DNA from: Sporomusa silvacetica DSM 10669
Lineage (GTDB): Bacteria > Bacillota > Negativicutes > Sporomusales > Sporomusaceae
DNA: 64,000 nucleotides
Assembly (NCBI RefSeq): GCF_002257705.1
Contig: NZ_LSLK01000117.1
Span: 1-64,000, forward strand
Direction: 5' to 3'
Within the stretch, counting starts at the first letter, position 1; each line of letters opens with the position of its first letter. This document shows positions 25,433 through 35,826 of the stretch, one piece after another. The notes beneath the pieces are model-generated. The model ran no database searches. It was not told the origin of the DNA and saw only the letters and a program-made list of their open reading frames with translations. A program made the position numbers and the translations under genes.

Positions 25433-25657
25433 TCAAATTAAATGACTGCCTAGTGAATTAATATAATTAGTTATAGAAGCCTCTGGGATTTTCCAAGCTC
25501 GTCCTATTTTTATGGCGTCAAGTTTGCCTTCATGAATTAAGTTATAGATGACTGGAGCGCTAACACGAAGCATTGCGGCAACTTCGGAGACATAGAAAAA
25601 TTTGAAATCAATGCTCAAAATGGGAATATGAGCTGGTTGTTGATTTTTTTTTGACAT
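25433..25657 (-). CDS. Excisionase-like HTH protein
   Basis: 74 residues, with the helix-turn-helix FYVSEVAAMLRVSAPVIYNL and wing GKLDAIKIGRAWKIPEAS typical of excisionase/AlpA-like proteins. Start ATG 25657 after AGGAGGTAG. It is divergent from hsdM across a 276-base gap and could regulate the restriction operon. Confidence 0.75.
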   Translation of the reverse strand: MSKKNQQPAHIPILSIDFKFFYVSEVAAMLRVSAPVIYNLIHEGKLDAIKIGRAWKIPEASITNYINSLGSHLI

Positions 25658-25933
25658 AATGACTACCTCCTGATTTTATAATTTATCATTATGTTCAATT
25701 AAAAAAGAGTAAATTTAGTTAAAAAGAGGGGAAATAGATTTTTTTTGATTAAATGAATTTATAGATACAATTGCATTGTTAGGAAAATTGACTTTTCGTT
25801 TTTTTATGGCTAAAGGTTGCAATAATCTGCATGTTAATTAGAGGTTTTTGTGTAAAAGGATGGAATTTTAAAATATTATGCAAATTAGAAAATCTGGATA
25901 TCTAATTAATAAAAACGTAGAAGAAGGTTAAAA

Positions 25934-27649
25934 ATGAGTATAACTGCCAACATAAACGAAAAAGCAAATCTGATATGGTCGATCGCCGATAAGCTTACCG
26001 GTGTATATAAACCGCATGAATATGGCGAAGTGATTCTGCCACTGACAGTCATTCGGCGTTTTGACTGTGTTTTAGCGGATACGAAAGAAGCTGTTTTGAA
26101 GAAGAACGAAGCGGTGGGCAATTTGCCGATGAAGGATGTATTCTTATGCCGAGAATCCGGCTATTCCTTTTACAACATCAGCAAATTTGATTTTGAAAAA
26201 TTGCTAGCTGAACCGGATGGAATTGAAGCGAATTTCCGGGCCTACATCAACGGCTTTTCCGAAAATGTTCGTAATATCATTGAAAAGTTTAATTTTGACA
26301 GTCAGATTACCAGACTGGCAGAAAAGAATCTGCTGTATATTGTGATTGAAGAATTTACCAAGCCAACGGCTGACTTGCATACTGATACCATAAGCAATTT
26401 GGAAATGGGCTATATTTTTGAAGAAATTATCCGGAGATTTTCTGAATCACATAACGAAGACGCAGGGCAGCATTATACGCCACGCGAAGTCATTGAGCTC
26501 ATGGTCAACATATTATTCTACAATGACAGTGAATTGTTGACAGGCGACATTGCCAAAACCATTTATGATCCGGCCTGCGGTACAGGCGGTATGCTTTCGG
26601 TAGCTGAGGATTATTTGAAGAAATTCAACAGCAAGGCGCAAATGATTTGTTTTGGACAAGAAATCAATGACCAGACATATGCTATTTGTAAGGCCGATAT
26701 GCTCATCAAAAATGAAGATGCCGATAGAATCCGAAATGGCAATACCTTAGCCGATGACCAATTCAAGGAAGATAAGTTTGACTATATTTTATCGAATCCC
26801 CCTTTTGGGCGGGAATGGAAGAATGATAAATCAGCGATAGAAGCGGAAGTTAAACTTGGTTTAGCGGGGCGTTTCGGTGCTGGTCTGCCAGCAGTCGGAG
26901 ATGGACAGATGCTGTTTTTACAAACTGCCATTTCCAAGATGAAGTTGCAAGGCTCAAGAATCGCAATCATCCATAATGGATCGCCGCTCTTTACCGGCGA
27001 TGCTGGCAGTGGACCATCAGAAATAAGAAAATACATATTAGAAAATGATTTGCTTGAAGCGATTGTGGCTTTACCGAATGATATTTTCTACAATACAGGG
27101 ATAGCAACCTATATCTGGGTACTTTCAAATAAAAAGCCAGCCTATCGAAAAGGCAAAGTGCAGCTGATTAACGCCAATGAACTCTATGAAAAACGCCGTA
27201 AGTCCTTGGGCAATAAGCGAAATGATATTCCGAGACATTATATCGATGAAATCACTAAGCTTTATGGCGAGTTTAAAGAAAGCGAAATTAGCAAGATATT
27301 TGACAACGAGGAATTTGGTTATGCCAAGATTGTAGTAGAACGGCCACTGCTGGATGAAAATGGTCAACCGATACTAAAAAATGGTAAGAAAGTTGCCGAT
27401 GTAAATCTGCGTGATACGGAAAATGTACCGCTGAAAGAAGATATAAAGGAATACTTTGCCCGCGAAGTACTGCCATTTGCTCCGGATGCCTGGATTGATA
27501 AAAAGAAAACCAAGATTGGCTATGAAATCCCATTTGCCCGCTATTTTTACAAATACAATCCGCCAAGAACGGCGATGGAGATTATGGCGGAAATAATGGA
27601 TATAGAAACAGAATTGGGTGGGGTTTTGGAGGAAATATTTAATGACTAG
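25934..27649 (+). CDS. hsdM: Type I restriction system methyltransferase subunit
   Basis: 571 residues. N-terminal HsdM helical domain (about 1-150), then the adenine methyltransferase core with DPACGTGG (212-219) for S-adenosylmethionine and NPPFG (288-292) at the catalytic site. With HsdS it methylates adenine in the recognition sequence. Followed with an 8-base overlap by hsdS. The AAGAAGG site precedes ATG 25934. Confidence 0.93.
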   Translation: MSITANINEKANLIWSIADKLTGVYKPHEYGEVILPLTVIRRFDCVLADTKEAVLKKNEAVGNLPMKDVFLCRESGYSFYNISKFDFEKLLAEPDGIEANFRAYINGFSENVRNIIEKFNFDSQITRLAEKNLLYIVIEEFTKPTADLHTDTISNLEMGYIFEEIIRRFSESHNEDAGQHYTPREVIELMVNILFYNDSELLTGDIAKTIYDPACGTGGMLSVAEDYLKKFNSKAQMICFGQEINDQTYAICKADMLIKNEDADRIRNGNTLADDQFKEDKFDYILSNPPFGREWKNDKSAIEAEVKLGLAGRFGAGLPAVGDGQMLFLQTAISKMKLQGSRIAIIHNGSPLFTGDAGSGPSEIRKYILENDLLEAIVALPNDIFYNTGIATYIWVLSNKKPAYRKGKVQLINANELYEKRRKSLGNKRNDIPRHYIDEITKLYGEFKESEISKIFDNEEFGYAKIVVERPLLDENGQPILKNGKKVADVNLRDTENVPLKEDIKEYFAREVLPFAPDAWIDKKKTKIGYEIPFARYFYKYNPPRTAMEIMAEIMDIETELGGVLEEIFND

Positions 27650-28943
27650 GCAGATGAAGGATAGCGGGATTGAATGGATTGGGGAGATACCAGAAAATTG
27701 GGAAGTAAATAGAATTAAATATCTTATTGAATTTAATCCAAAATACACTGGAAAACTGCTGGATTTTGAGGAAGTGTCATTTTTACCGATGGAATGTTTA
27801 AAAAATGGTTTTATGATTCCTCAAGTTGCCACTATAAAAACCCTTGAAAATAGTTATACATATTTTGGTAACAATGATATAGTTATGGCAAAAGTGACGC
27901 CATGCTTTGAAAATGGGAACATTTCTATTGCGCGTAATTTAATGAATGGAGTTGGTTTTGGGAGTTCTGAATTATATGTTTTTAGGTGTACCAAAATTAA
28001 TAATATATTTTTATTCTATTTCTTGCAAAATCCAAAATTTAAACAACAGTGTGTTTCAACTATGTATGGTACAGGTGGATTGAAACGAGTTTCATCTAGT
28101 TTTATATATAATTATAAGTTGCCAATGCCATTACTTCCTGAACAACAGCGTATAGCCAATTATCTCGATAATAAATGCTCCCGAATAGACGAAACCATTG
28201 AAAAACAAAAGCAAGTTGTGGAAAAGTTAAAGGAATATAAGCAATCCGTAATCACCGAAGCCGTAACCAAGGGACTTAATCCGGATGTAAGAATGAAAGA
28301 TAGCGGGATTGAATGGCTTGGAGGAATACCTGAACATTGGAAAGTTTCAAGGTTTTCTTTTGAAACTTGGGTCAGAGCACGGCTTGGATGGAAGGGTTTA
28401 AAGGCAGATGAGTATGTTGATGAGGGGTATATATTTTTAGCAACTCCTAATATAAAAGACACAGAAATCGACTTTAAAAATGTGAATTATATTAGTGAAT
28501 TTCGGTATGAAGAGTCAGCAGACATAAAATTATCTGTTGGTGACGTTCTTTTAACAAAAGATGGTTCTACACTAGGTACTGTTAATGTAGTTCGCTATTT
28601 ACCAAAAGGAACAACAGTTAATAGTTCGATTGCAGTAATTACTCCGGGAAAGAATATTGATGGCATATATTTAATGTATCAAATTAAAGGAGAATATATT
28701 AAAAATATTATAGAAAAGAAAAAAGATGGAATGGGAGTACCACATTTATTTCAAAGAGATATAAATAAAATACACATTACGTGTCCCCCAATTGAAGAAC
28801 AAATTGAAATTGGCAAATACTTAGATAAAAAATGTGCAGCAATCGAGAAGGCTATAGCTCATAAAGAAAAACTAATCGAAAAATTAGCTGAATACAAAAA
28901 AAGTCTAATCTATGAATGCGTTACCGGTAAAAGGGCGGTGTAG
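27642..28943 (+). CDS. hsdS: Type I restriction specificity subunit
   Basis: 433 residues in two half-repeats, each with a target recognition domain followed by a coiled coil. The repeats start with MKDSGIEWIGEIPENW (about 5) and MKDSGIEWLGGIPEHW (about 216), and the conserved helices are LPEQQRIANYLDNK and IEEQIEIGKYLDKK. Specificity cannot be read from sequence. I chose ATG 27642 with GGAGG before it rather than the earlier TTG. It overlaps hsdM. Confidence 0.92.
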   Translation: MTRQMKDSGIEWIGEIPENWEVNRIKYLIEFNPKYTGKLLDFEEVSFLPMECLKNGFMIPQVATIKTLENSYTYFGNNDIVMAKVTPCFENGNISIARNLMNGVGFGSSELYVFRCTKINNIFLFYFLQNPKFKQQCVSTMYGTGGLKRVSSSFIYNYKLPMPLLPEQQRIANYLDNKCSRIDETIEKQKQVVEKLKEYKQSVITEAVTKGLNPDVRMKDSGIEWLGGIPEHWKVSRFSFETWVRARLGWKGLKADEYVDEGYIFLATPNIKDTEIDFKNVNYISEFRYEESADIKLSVGDVLLTKDGSTLGTVNVVRYLPKGTTVNSSIAVITPGKNIDGIYLMYQIKGEYIKNIIEKKKDGMGVPHLFQRDINKIHITCPPIEEQIEIGKYLDKKCAAIEKAIAHKEKLIEKLAEYKKSLIYECVTGKRAV

Positions 28944-28945
28944 TA

Positions 28946-31917
28946 ATGGATGACAATTTAAAAGAAAAGGCTTTTGAGGAAGCGATTGAGGAATATTTAA
29001 TCACTCAGGGTGGCTATAAGAAGGGGAACCCTAGTAAGTTTGACCGTACAACCGCTTTGGCTCAAGATACGTTGCTCTCCTTTATTAAAGTGACGCAGCC
29101 GAAAAAGTGGGAAAAGTACTGCACAATTTATGGCTCTGCAGCAGAAGACAGTTTTATCAAGCGCTTCTCTAAAGAAGTTCAGGTCAATGGATTGTTGCAC
29201 GTCTTGCGGCATGGCTTTAAGGATAGGGGCATATTATTCAAAGTCTGCTTTTTTAAGCCGGAAACATCCATTAACAAAGACACAATGAAACTTTATGAAC
29301 AAAACATCCTACACTGCACCAGACAGCTCCATTATTCTGTTTTAAATAAAAATAGTATTGATATCGTCTTATTTTTAAATGGAATTCCCGTAGTATCCCT
29401 TGAGCTTAAATGCCAGTTTACCGGGCAATCAGCCTACAATGCTATAAACCAATATAAATTTGATCGAGCCAGCAAAGATGCCATCTTTGACTTCCGAAAT
29501 AGGGTATTGGTTCATTTTGCCGTCGATTTATACGAAGTGTATATGACAACCAGATTAAACGGAGACAGTACCTATTTCCTGCCATTTAACCAGGGATCAA
29601 ACGGTGCTGGTAATGTCGGTGGCAAAGGCAATCCGTTACGGCAGCAGGGTTACCAAACCGCTTATCTTTGGGAACATGTGCTTTGCAAAGACCGGCTGCT
29701 GGAGATACTGCATAAATTTATGCATCTAAAGATAGATGATAAACAAGCAGAAACGCTGATATTCCCTCGTTTTCACCAACTTGATGTCGTTACTAAACTG
29801 ATTGTGGATGTCAAAGAAAACGGCGCAGGCAAGAACTATCTAATCCAGCATAGCGCTGGCAGCGGCAAATCTAATTCCATAGCATGGCTGGCTTACAGGC
29901 TCTCAGGCCTACATAATATACAGGATGAAAAGATATTTCATTCCGTCATCGTCGTCACAGATAGAAAAATACTGGATTCGCAGCTGCAGGAAACGATTTA
30001 TCAATTTGATCATGTCCTTGGGGTTGTCGAATGCATTGACGAAAAAAAACATGCCGTTGATTTACGAAATGCAATCAATGCCAACAAAAAGATTATCATA
30101 ACGACGCTGCAAAAGTTCCCGGTGATTTACGAAGAAGTAGAAAAAGACGGAAAAAGCTTTGCCATCATCGTTGATGAAGCCCATTCCAGCCAGACAGGGG
30201 AAGCTTCAAAAAAACTGAAAAAAGCATTAGGCAATATCGAAGAAGCCCTAGAAGAATACCGGCAGATGGAAAGCGAAGCAGAGGAAAATACCAAAGACGA
30301 GGAAGATAAATTAGTAGAAGAATTGACCACTCACGGCCAGATACCAAACCTCTCCTTCTTTGCGTTTACCGCTACACCGAAAGCCAAGACCTTGCAGCTA
30401 TTCGGTGAAAAACAGAAAGATGATACCTATCGGGCCTTTCATATTTATTCGATGCGTCAAGCCATTGAAGAACACTTTATCTTAGACGTACTGAAGAACT
30501 ATACCACGTACAATATGTATTATAAAATTGCCAAAAAAGTGGCCGATGATCCAGCACTGGATGCCAGCAAAGCAACAAAGGAAATTTCCAAATATGAATC
30601 ACTCCATCCGCATAATCTGGCCCAAAAGACAGCAATCATCATCGAGCATTTCCGCAATATAACAAAAAACAAAATCAGTGGTCAGGCCAAGGCTATGGTT
30701 GTGACAGCATCACGCCTCCATGCCGTCCGCTATCTGTTTGAATTTAGAAGATATATCAAAGCAAAAGCGTATGATGACTTAGATGTTTTGGTAGCTTTTT
30801 CTGGAACCGTAAAAGATAACAGCGCCGAGTGGACTGAGGAAAAAATCAATATCGATAAGCAAGGGCATCCTATTAAGGAAAAACAGTTAAAGCGGCACTT
30901 TAATTCGCCAGATTTCAATATGCTCATTGTGGCCGAAAAATATCAGACCGGCTTTGACGAACCGCTACTGCACACCATGTTTGTCGATAAGAAGCTCACC
31001 GGCGTAAAGGCTGTGCAGACATTATCGCGCTTGAACCGGACGATGAAAGGCAAGAAGGATACATTTGTCCTTGATTCGTAAATACAGCCGAAGATATGCA
31101 AAAGTCATTTCAGCCATATTATGAAGCGACCGTACTGGAAAAGGAAACAGATCCTAATGTCATTTATGACCTAAAAAATAGCTTGGATAACTATCAGATT
31201 TATCAGCCATCCGAAATAGAGCACTTTGCCCAGGTCTATTATTCCCGTGACCAGAAAAATGCCCAGGCTGACTTAACCGCCTGCATCAAACCTGCCTTAG
31301 ATAGATTTAACGCAAAGACAACGCAGGAAAAAGATGACTTCAAATCCTATCTGGCCAGATTCATCCGCATCTACTCTTTTATCACCCAGGTATGCCGAAT
31401 GTTTGATAAAGATATGCAGAAGTTCTTTGTCTATGCGAAGCTTTTGGAAAAGTGTCTGCCACCCAAAGAGAATGAACAAATAGAAATCAAGGATAAGGTG
31501 ATTTTAGAGTATTACAAACTGGAAAAATCATTTGAAGGCAGCGTTGCTTTAGAAGCTACCGAAGGATATCTTGGTAATATCACAGGCAGTACTGGCGGCA
31601 AGGAAAAAGAAAAAGACAGTCTTTCGACGATTATTGATAAAATGAACGAAAGATTTGGCACACAATTCTCTGAACAGGATAAAGTCCTCGAACAAATGAA
31701 AGCCGATTTTGCCAAAGATGATAAGCTTGCCAATGCAGCGAAAGCAAATGATAAATCCCTGTTCAGGTATTTATACGAGCAGAAATTCCAAGACGTTGCG
31801 GTCAATCGTTATGAAGAAAATGATAAATTCTTTATGGGGCTGTTCGGCGATGAGGCTAAAATGAAATTTGTCATGGATATGATGTCAGACGTAATATTTA
31901 ACGAACTGAGAGATTAA
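28946..31917 (+). pseudogene. hsdR: Type I restriction endonuclease subunit, frameshifted
   Basis: Two frames, 28946-31081 (711 codons) and 31096-31917, together give one HsdR. The nuclease site is Asp139 with ELK at 153-155, Walker A SAGSGKS (303-309) and DEAH (410-413). At about 31075 a GATTTCGTA-like string has become GATTCGTA; restoring one T joins FVLD to FVNTAEDMQKSF. Translation now stops just after the motor domain, removing the C-terminal HsdM-binding region, so restriction is probably lost while methylation remains. A sequencing error in the T run is also possible. Confidence 0.85.
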
Positions 31918-31930
31918 GGGGGCGAACTAG

Positions 31931-32152
31931 ATGGCGGATATTAAATTTGAAATAGAAAAAGAAATAGGGTTCATTGCAGAATCAGCAAAAGGCTGGAATA
32001 AAGAATTAAATCTTATCAGCTGGAATGGTAAAGACGCTAAATATGACTTAAGAGATTGGGCACCGGGACATGAGAAGATGGGCAAAGGCGTTACTTTGAG
32101 CAAAGAGGAATTGAAGAAGCTTAGAGATATTCTCAATGGTATGGAATTGTAA
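31931..32152 (+). CDS. YdbC/PC4-like ssDNA-binding protein
   Basis: 73 residues (EIEKEIGFIAESAKGWNKEL, then NLISWNGKDAKYDLRDWAPGHEKMGKG cut here) match the YdbC family, whose fold is that of PC4 single-strand-binding coactivators. It follows hsdR by 14 bases with a GGGGGCG site and may be cotranscribed. Confidence 0.75.
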   Translation: MADIKFEIEKEIGFIAESAKGWNKELNLISWNGKDAKYDLRDWAPGHEKMGKGVTLSKEELKKLRDILNGMEL

Positions 32153-32278
32153 TAAAATGGTACAGTAAATTTGTCCCATATGATTCGGCAAACAGCCGAA
32201 GATGCTTTAACGACTACTTGTGTATTATGAGCCCTATTGGGCTACTGGGACAGGTTAAACGGGTGATTTCGCACATTA

Positions 32279-32313
32279 ATAACAGGACTAGCCGAATAGA
32301 CTAGTCCTGTTAT
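32279..32313. terminator. Terminator between the RM locus and the integrase remnant
   Basis: ATAACAGGACTAG and CTAGTCCTGTTAT form a 13-bp stem with a 9-base loop. It is almost the same core (GGACTAG..CTAGTCC) as the hairpin at 25382-25415. Confidence 0.85.
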
Positions 32314-32319
32314 TATATA

Positions 32320-33528
32320 TTATTGATCTGTGCGAAAAGAATTAAACTGAGAAGACAATACTTTGGTTGCTTCTTGGCGTTTTGACTCTAATTCATGCAG
32401 ATAAATTGAGGTTGTTTTTATATCTGTATGCCCAAGCATATATTGTACTGTAGTTAAAGGTACGCCGTATGAAAGCGCATATGTTGCAGCCATATGTCGA
32501 AACGAATGGACGGTTATTTTGGGGAATTTATGTTTATTGCCGAATCTTGTTAGCCAAGTATAAAAGGATGATGGAAAAGCTTGACTAACTTCGTTCTTAT
32601 TTGTATGTGTTCTTGCTAGGAAAATGAATTGATTAGGATTATTCAGCTGTTTGTCTTTAAGGTAGTCATCTTGCTTGCTTTTATGAAGGTGTAAAAGATT
32701 GATTGTATAATCATCTATCCCCAGATGTCTGACTGAAGATGCGGTTTTGGGCAACTTTGTATTTATCGGCTGATGGGCGATAACTTCACAAGCTTTGTTA
32801 ATGTAAATAGTTTTATTGGTGAAGTCAATACAATCCCAGGTTAATGACATAAACTCTCCACGGCGTGCGCCGGTTAATAAAGCAAGGCTAATCATCAGCT
32901 TATATTTTACATTAAGCGGGGAGTCGTCTAGCTTTTCAATCATTGATAAAAATCTTTTTCAATCATTTTCTTGCCATATCGGTAAGCGACGGTAGTTGGC
33001 TCTGGGAACGTTATCCTTGGGTACTAAACTGCAGGGATTTTGCGAAATGTATTGCCATTGTACAGCCTTATTGAACATGCTACGCAAGATTTTATAATGC
33101 ATTTGGACAGTGCCGTCCGATAAGGTTTTGTTCTCTTTGTCATCTTTACGCATTCCAACTTGTCGTAAGGTTTCAATAAAGTTCATGATGTCATTAGTCG
33201 ATATCTTATCTAGCTGTTTCCTCTGAAATGCTGGCAGTATTCGAGTAGTAAGCAATTCTGTATTCCGAAATTTAGTTGTATTGCTTAACTTGCTATTATG
33301 ACGTTGCTCCCATAGAACGGTAAATTCACCAAAACTAATCTTAGCACCAGCAATCACTGGTTTGTTAGTCGCTTCAACATAAAATTTTGCTAATTCTTTA
33401 TCTGCAGCTTGTTTGGAACGTGCTGTAATTCGTTTGGTTTTCCTAATTTGTTTTCCATTCATATCGTATCCTAAGGATACTCGTAATTCCCATTTATTAT
33501 TTCCTAGATCAACCATTGTTCCTGCCAT
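32320..33528 (-). pseudogene. int: Tyrosine integrase interrupted by a stop codon
   Basis: About 403 codons from ATG 33528 (site GAAGGAAT) to 32320. The N-terminal part ends with WQEND followed by TGA (32961-32959), and the same frame goes on KRFLSMIEKLDD through the catalytic residues GARRGEF (Arg), HSFRHMA and SIYLHEL (Tyr). Family members have a leucine at this place, so one base change made a TGA. Without readthrough it is inactive, so this element is probably no longer mobile on its own. Confidence 0.85.
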
Positions 33529-33646
33529 AATAATTCCTTCTTTCCAGATAAAATAAAAGAAGAGCGTAACCGTAATTACGCCCTTCGAGGTAGAACTAGT
33601 TAATTTTGTTTTTAAAATTAAGAAAGATGCAAATGTGTTCAAGCAT

Positions 33647-33913
33647 TTACATCCGTTTTGCAACACTCTTATGTGCCCAGTTGGGCTTATTAAAGTTCTT
33701 TTCTGCCCATTTTTCTAGTGCGGACCATAAATATAAGTAAGACTTACCTTGCTTCATTGCGGGAAGTTCTCCGTTGCGTGTCATTTGAAGCACTCTTGCA
33801 TATTTTAGTTTGCCTTGAAAGAATATATCCGCTACTTCTGTGGCGCTCAAAAACGTAAGTTCATCAGTAGCCGTTGAATCTGGTATAGGTATATTTGCTG
33901 TAGGCAATTGCAT
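33647..33913 (-). CDS. Excisionase-like HTH protein
   Basis: 88 residues with a helix-turn-helix (FLSATEVADIFFQGKLKYARV) and wing (GELPAMKQGKSYLYLWSALEKW). Start ATG 33913 follows GGAGAG. It is upstream of the integrase on the same strand, the normal xis-int order of such elements. Confidence 0.75.
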   Translation of the reverse strand: MQLPTANIPIPDSTATDELTFLSATEVADIFFQGKLKYARVLQMTRNGELPAMKQGKSYLYLWSALEKWAEKNFNKPNWAHKSVAKRM

Positions 33914-34021
33914 AGTAAATACTCTCCTTTCGCTTTTTTAGTTCTAGGTACACATGAATGTAATTTTGGGTAGCATGTGTTACTTGCTATCATTTTTATA
34001 ATATATAATCAAAATACCAGA

Positions 34022-34540
34022 CTATTCAGTAGTTACAATGTCATTTGTTTCATCTAGTTCAGCTGCTTCTGCTTTCGTAAGATGCATTTTAATGAGCGGT
34101 AAGTTGTAGCTGTTTAAAATCTGATTAATATATAGCTTATAGTTATATAAATCCTGCCTAATTTGTCTAAACTTTTTACCTGTATATATGTTTACTGTAT
34201 TTAGCACATAATGTATATGGATGTTATTGGTGTTGAAATGCATGGTCATCAATATTTGGTAATCGTTTGCGTAATATAGCCCTATTTTATAGCCGATTTC
34301 CATAAGAATTTCATCCGGCAAATTTACATTGCTGTCAAAACTAAAAAAGAATTGCCTATATTTTCGACCGCCTGTTTGATGCCATATTTCTTTTACTGCG
34401 CTCATTTCTTCGTAGGCGGAATCTGGATGAACTCCAAATCCATACATTAGAGGTGGCTTTGTCTTTTTCTCGTTTTTAGCGTAGTTAATCATTCCATACA
34501 ATGTTCTTGGGTTTTTACCAACAAATTCAAAGTATGACAT
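34022..34540 (-). CDS. Mini relaxase / mobilization nuclease
   Basis: 172 residues. The metal-binding motif of MOBP-type relaxases is present as H101, H108 and H110 in MHFNTNNIHIHYVLNTVN; the catalytic tyrosine would be Tyr15 or Tyr20 in RTLYGMINYAKN. It is much shorter than usual relaxases and lacks any C-terminal domain. It is downstream of a MobC-like gene on the same strand and would nick oriT for mobilization by a helper conjugative element. Confidence 0.8.
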   Translation of the reverse strand: MSYFEFVGKNPRTLYGMINYAKNEKKTKPPLMYGFGVHPDSAYEEMSAVKEIWHQTGGRKYRQFFFSFDSNVNLPDEILMEIGYKIGLYYANDYQILMTMHFNTNNIHIHYVLNTVNIYTGKKFRQIRQDLYNYKLYINQILNSYNLPLIKMHLTKAEAAELDETNDIVTTE

Positions 34541-34599
34541 TTTTGCTCACTCCTAATCTATTTTATAAATAAAAAAAGACCTATCATTGGTCTTGGTGT

Positions 34600-34917
34600 T
34601 TAAGATATGGCAGTATATAAGCGGCATATTACTTTACTAAACATAGCATCAGCTTCTTTAGCCGTAGTAGTTAGCGGAAACTCGCGGATTAATGTTTTTG
34701 CATCTTGTACTGCCTCTAAGATTTCTTTTCCCTCTGGGATAACCCGAATAGTATTTTGTAGGCAAGAAGTAATAATAAACTCATTTCTAGTTATATCTAA
34801 TTCTTTCGCCTTTTCAGATATTAGTACGTCTGTTTCAGAGTCCATTCTAATAGACGTGACTTTGCTCTTGCGTTTGTCAACTGTCTTTTTTTCCCAAATG
34901 GGCTGTTTCTTGGACAT
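34600..34917 (-). CDS. MobC-like ribbon-helix-helix accessory protein
   Basis: 105 residues. KVTSIRMDSETDVLISEKAKEL with TRNEFIITSCLQ matches the ribbon-helix-helix fold of relaxosome accessory (MobC-like) proteins. ATG 34917 follows GGGGGAAT. Upstream lies a 900-base non-coding AT-rich region where oriT would be expected. Confidence 0.75.
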   Translation of the reverse strand: MSKKQPIWEKKTVDKRKSKVTSIRMDSETDVLISEKAKELDITRNEFIITSCLQNTIRVIPEGKEILEAVQDAKTLIREFPLTTTAKEADAMFSKVICRLYTAIS

Positions 34918-35826
34918 GAGGAATTCCCCCTATAATATTGTAATAATCTGTATTACAGATGAGTATTTTGTCCTTAATTCTCCTTCCTTTTTATTTATAT
35001 ATTTAGTATTATCTATATATAAGTATATTTATATATACTATATTTTTACTATAATGTTAGTATTATATTATTTTTAAATAATGGAATATCACCATGTATA
35101 AGCGAAAATAGTCTTAGTTAAGTGATGTAATTTGATTTACTATTTAGTTATGTCGCATTTAATTTTTTAATTTTAAACAATAATACTTTTGAGTAGCTGG
35201 GTAATATATTAGTGGCCTGTAAGTGTTATATTTCATGGGAGTAGTTTAAGCGTTTGTTGATGCCAAGATAATGTCCAGCAATAGATGCGTTTAACTGTCC
35301 ATATGCTATCTGGGAGAATAGACTACATTCTGGTAGCATATGTAATCTGATGATTAATAGCATAGTCTGCCACTTAACAATGGGTAAAAAAAATTGCTAT
35401 GGGCAAAAAAAGGGATAAAATATTTTTTAACTGTAGTTTGATATAGAACGCATCTTAAACTATAATTTAATTTAATAACCCAGTAATTATAAGGGTTTAT
35501 TACTTCTCGGCAATTTTTTGCCGGATAAAAAAAGGGGTTGCATTATTATATAGTAATTGCGGCCGACTTTTACCCTTGGAGTTTATATATTATTGCAATC
35601 GACAATAGCTGATGAGTTTAATGATAATTGGGACACTAAGCTATTATGATGGAATATTATATCAATTAGCAGAGCCTTTTTCAGGTTGCTTAGTATAGCC
35701 TTAAAATAACCTAAGTGATAAGTTGGTTAATGGTTAGCTATAAGAACCTATTGGGAATGACCAGCGGTGAATTTGTGGGTGGTCATAACTTCTAAATGTA
35801 CTATAAATAAAATGGAGTGATATATT
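34918..35826. other. Gene-free region, probable oriT and control region
   Basis: No gene in 909 bases. It contains an extremely AT-rich tract with palindromic TATATATAAGTATATTTATA at about 35015, an inverted repeat CATATGCTA (35300-35308) / TAGCATATG (35334-35342), a hairpin TCGGCAATTTTTTGCCGG at about 35507, and ATGACCA / TGGTCAT at about 35757-35786 just before the helicase. Position between mobC and a helicase gene fits oriT or a replication origin; no known nick site was recognised. Confidence 0.45.

Noticed and set aside
30127..30347. Overlapping minus-strand frames inside hsdR
   Set aside because: Serine- and leucine-rich shadows of a long coding region with no ribosome sites.
31081..32205. 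ACAGCCGAAGAT occurring in hsdR (31083) and again near 32191
   Set aside because: A 12-base match is expected by chance in a window of this size and has no flanking similarity.
25382..32313. The two GGACTAG..CTAGTCC hairpins as element attachment repeats
   Set aside because: They are palindromic terminators at the ends of converging genes, and flanking bases do not match as a direct repeat would.
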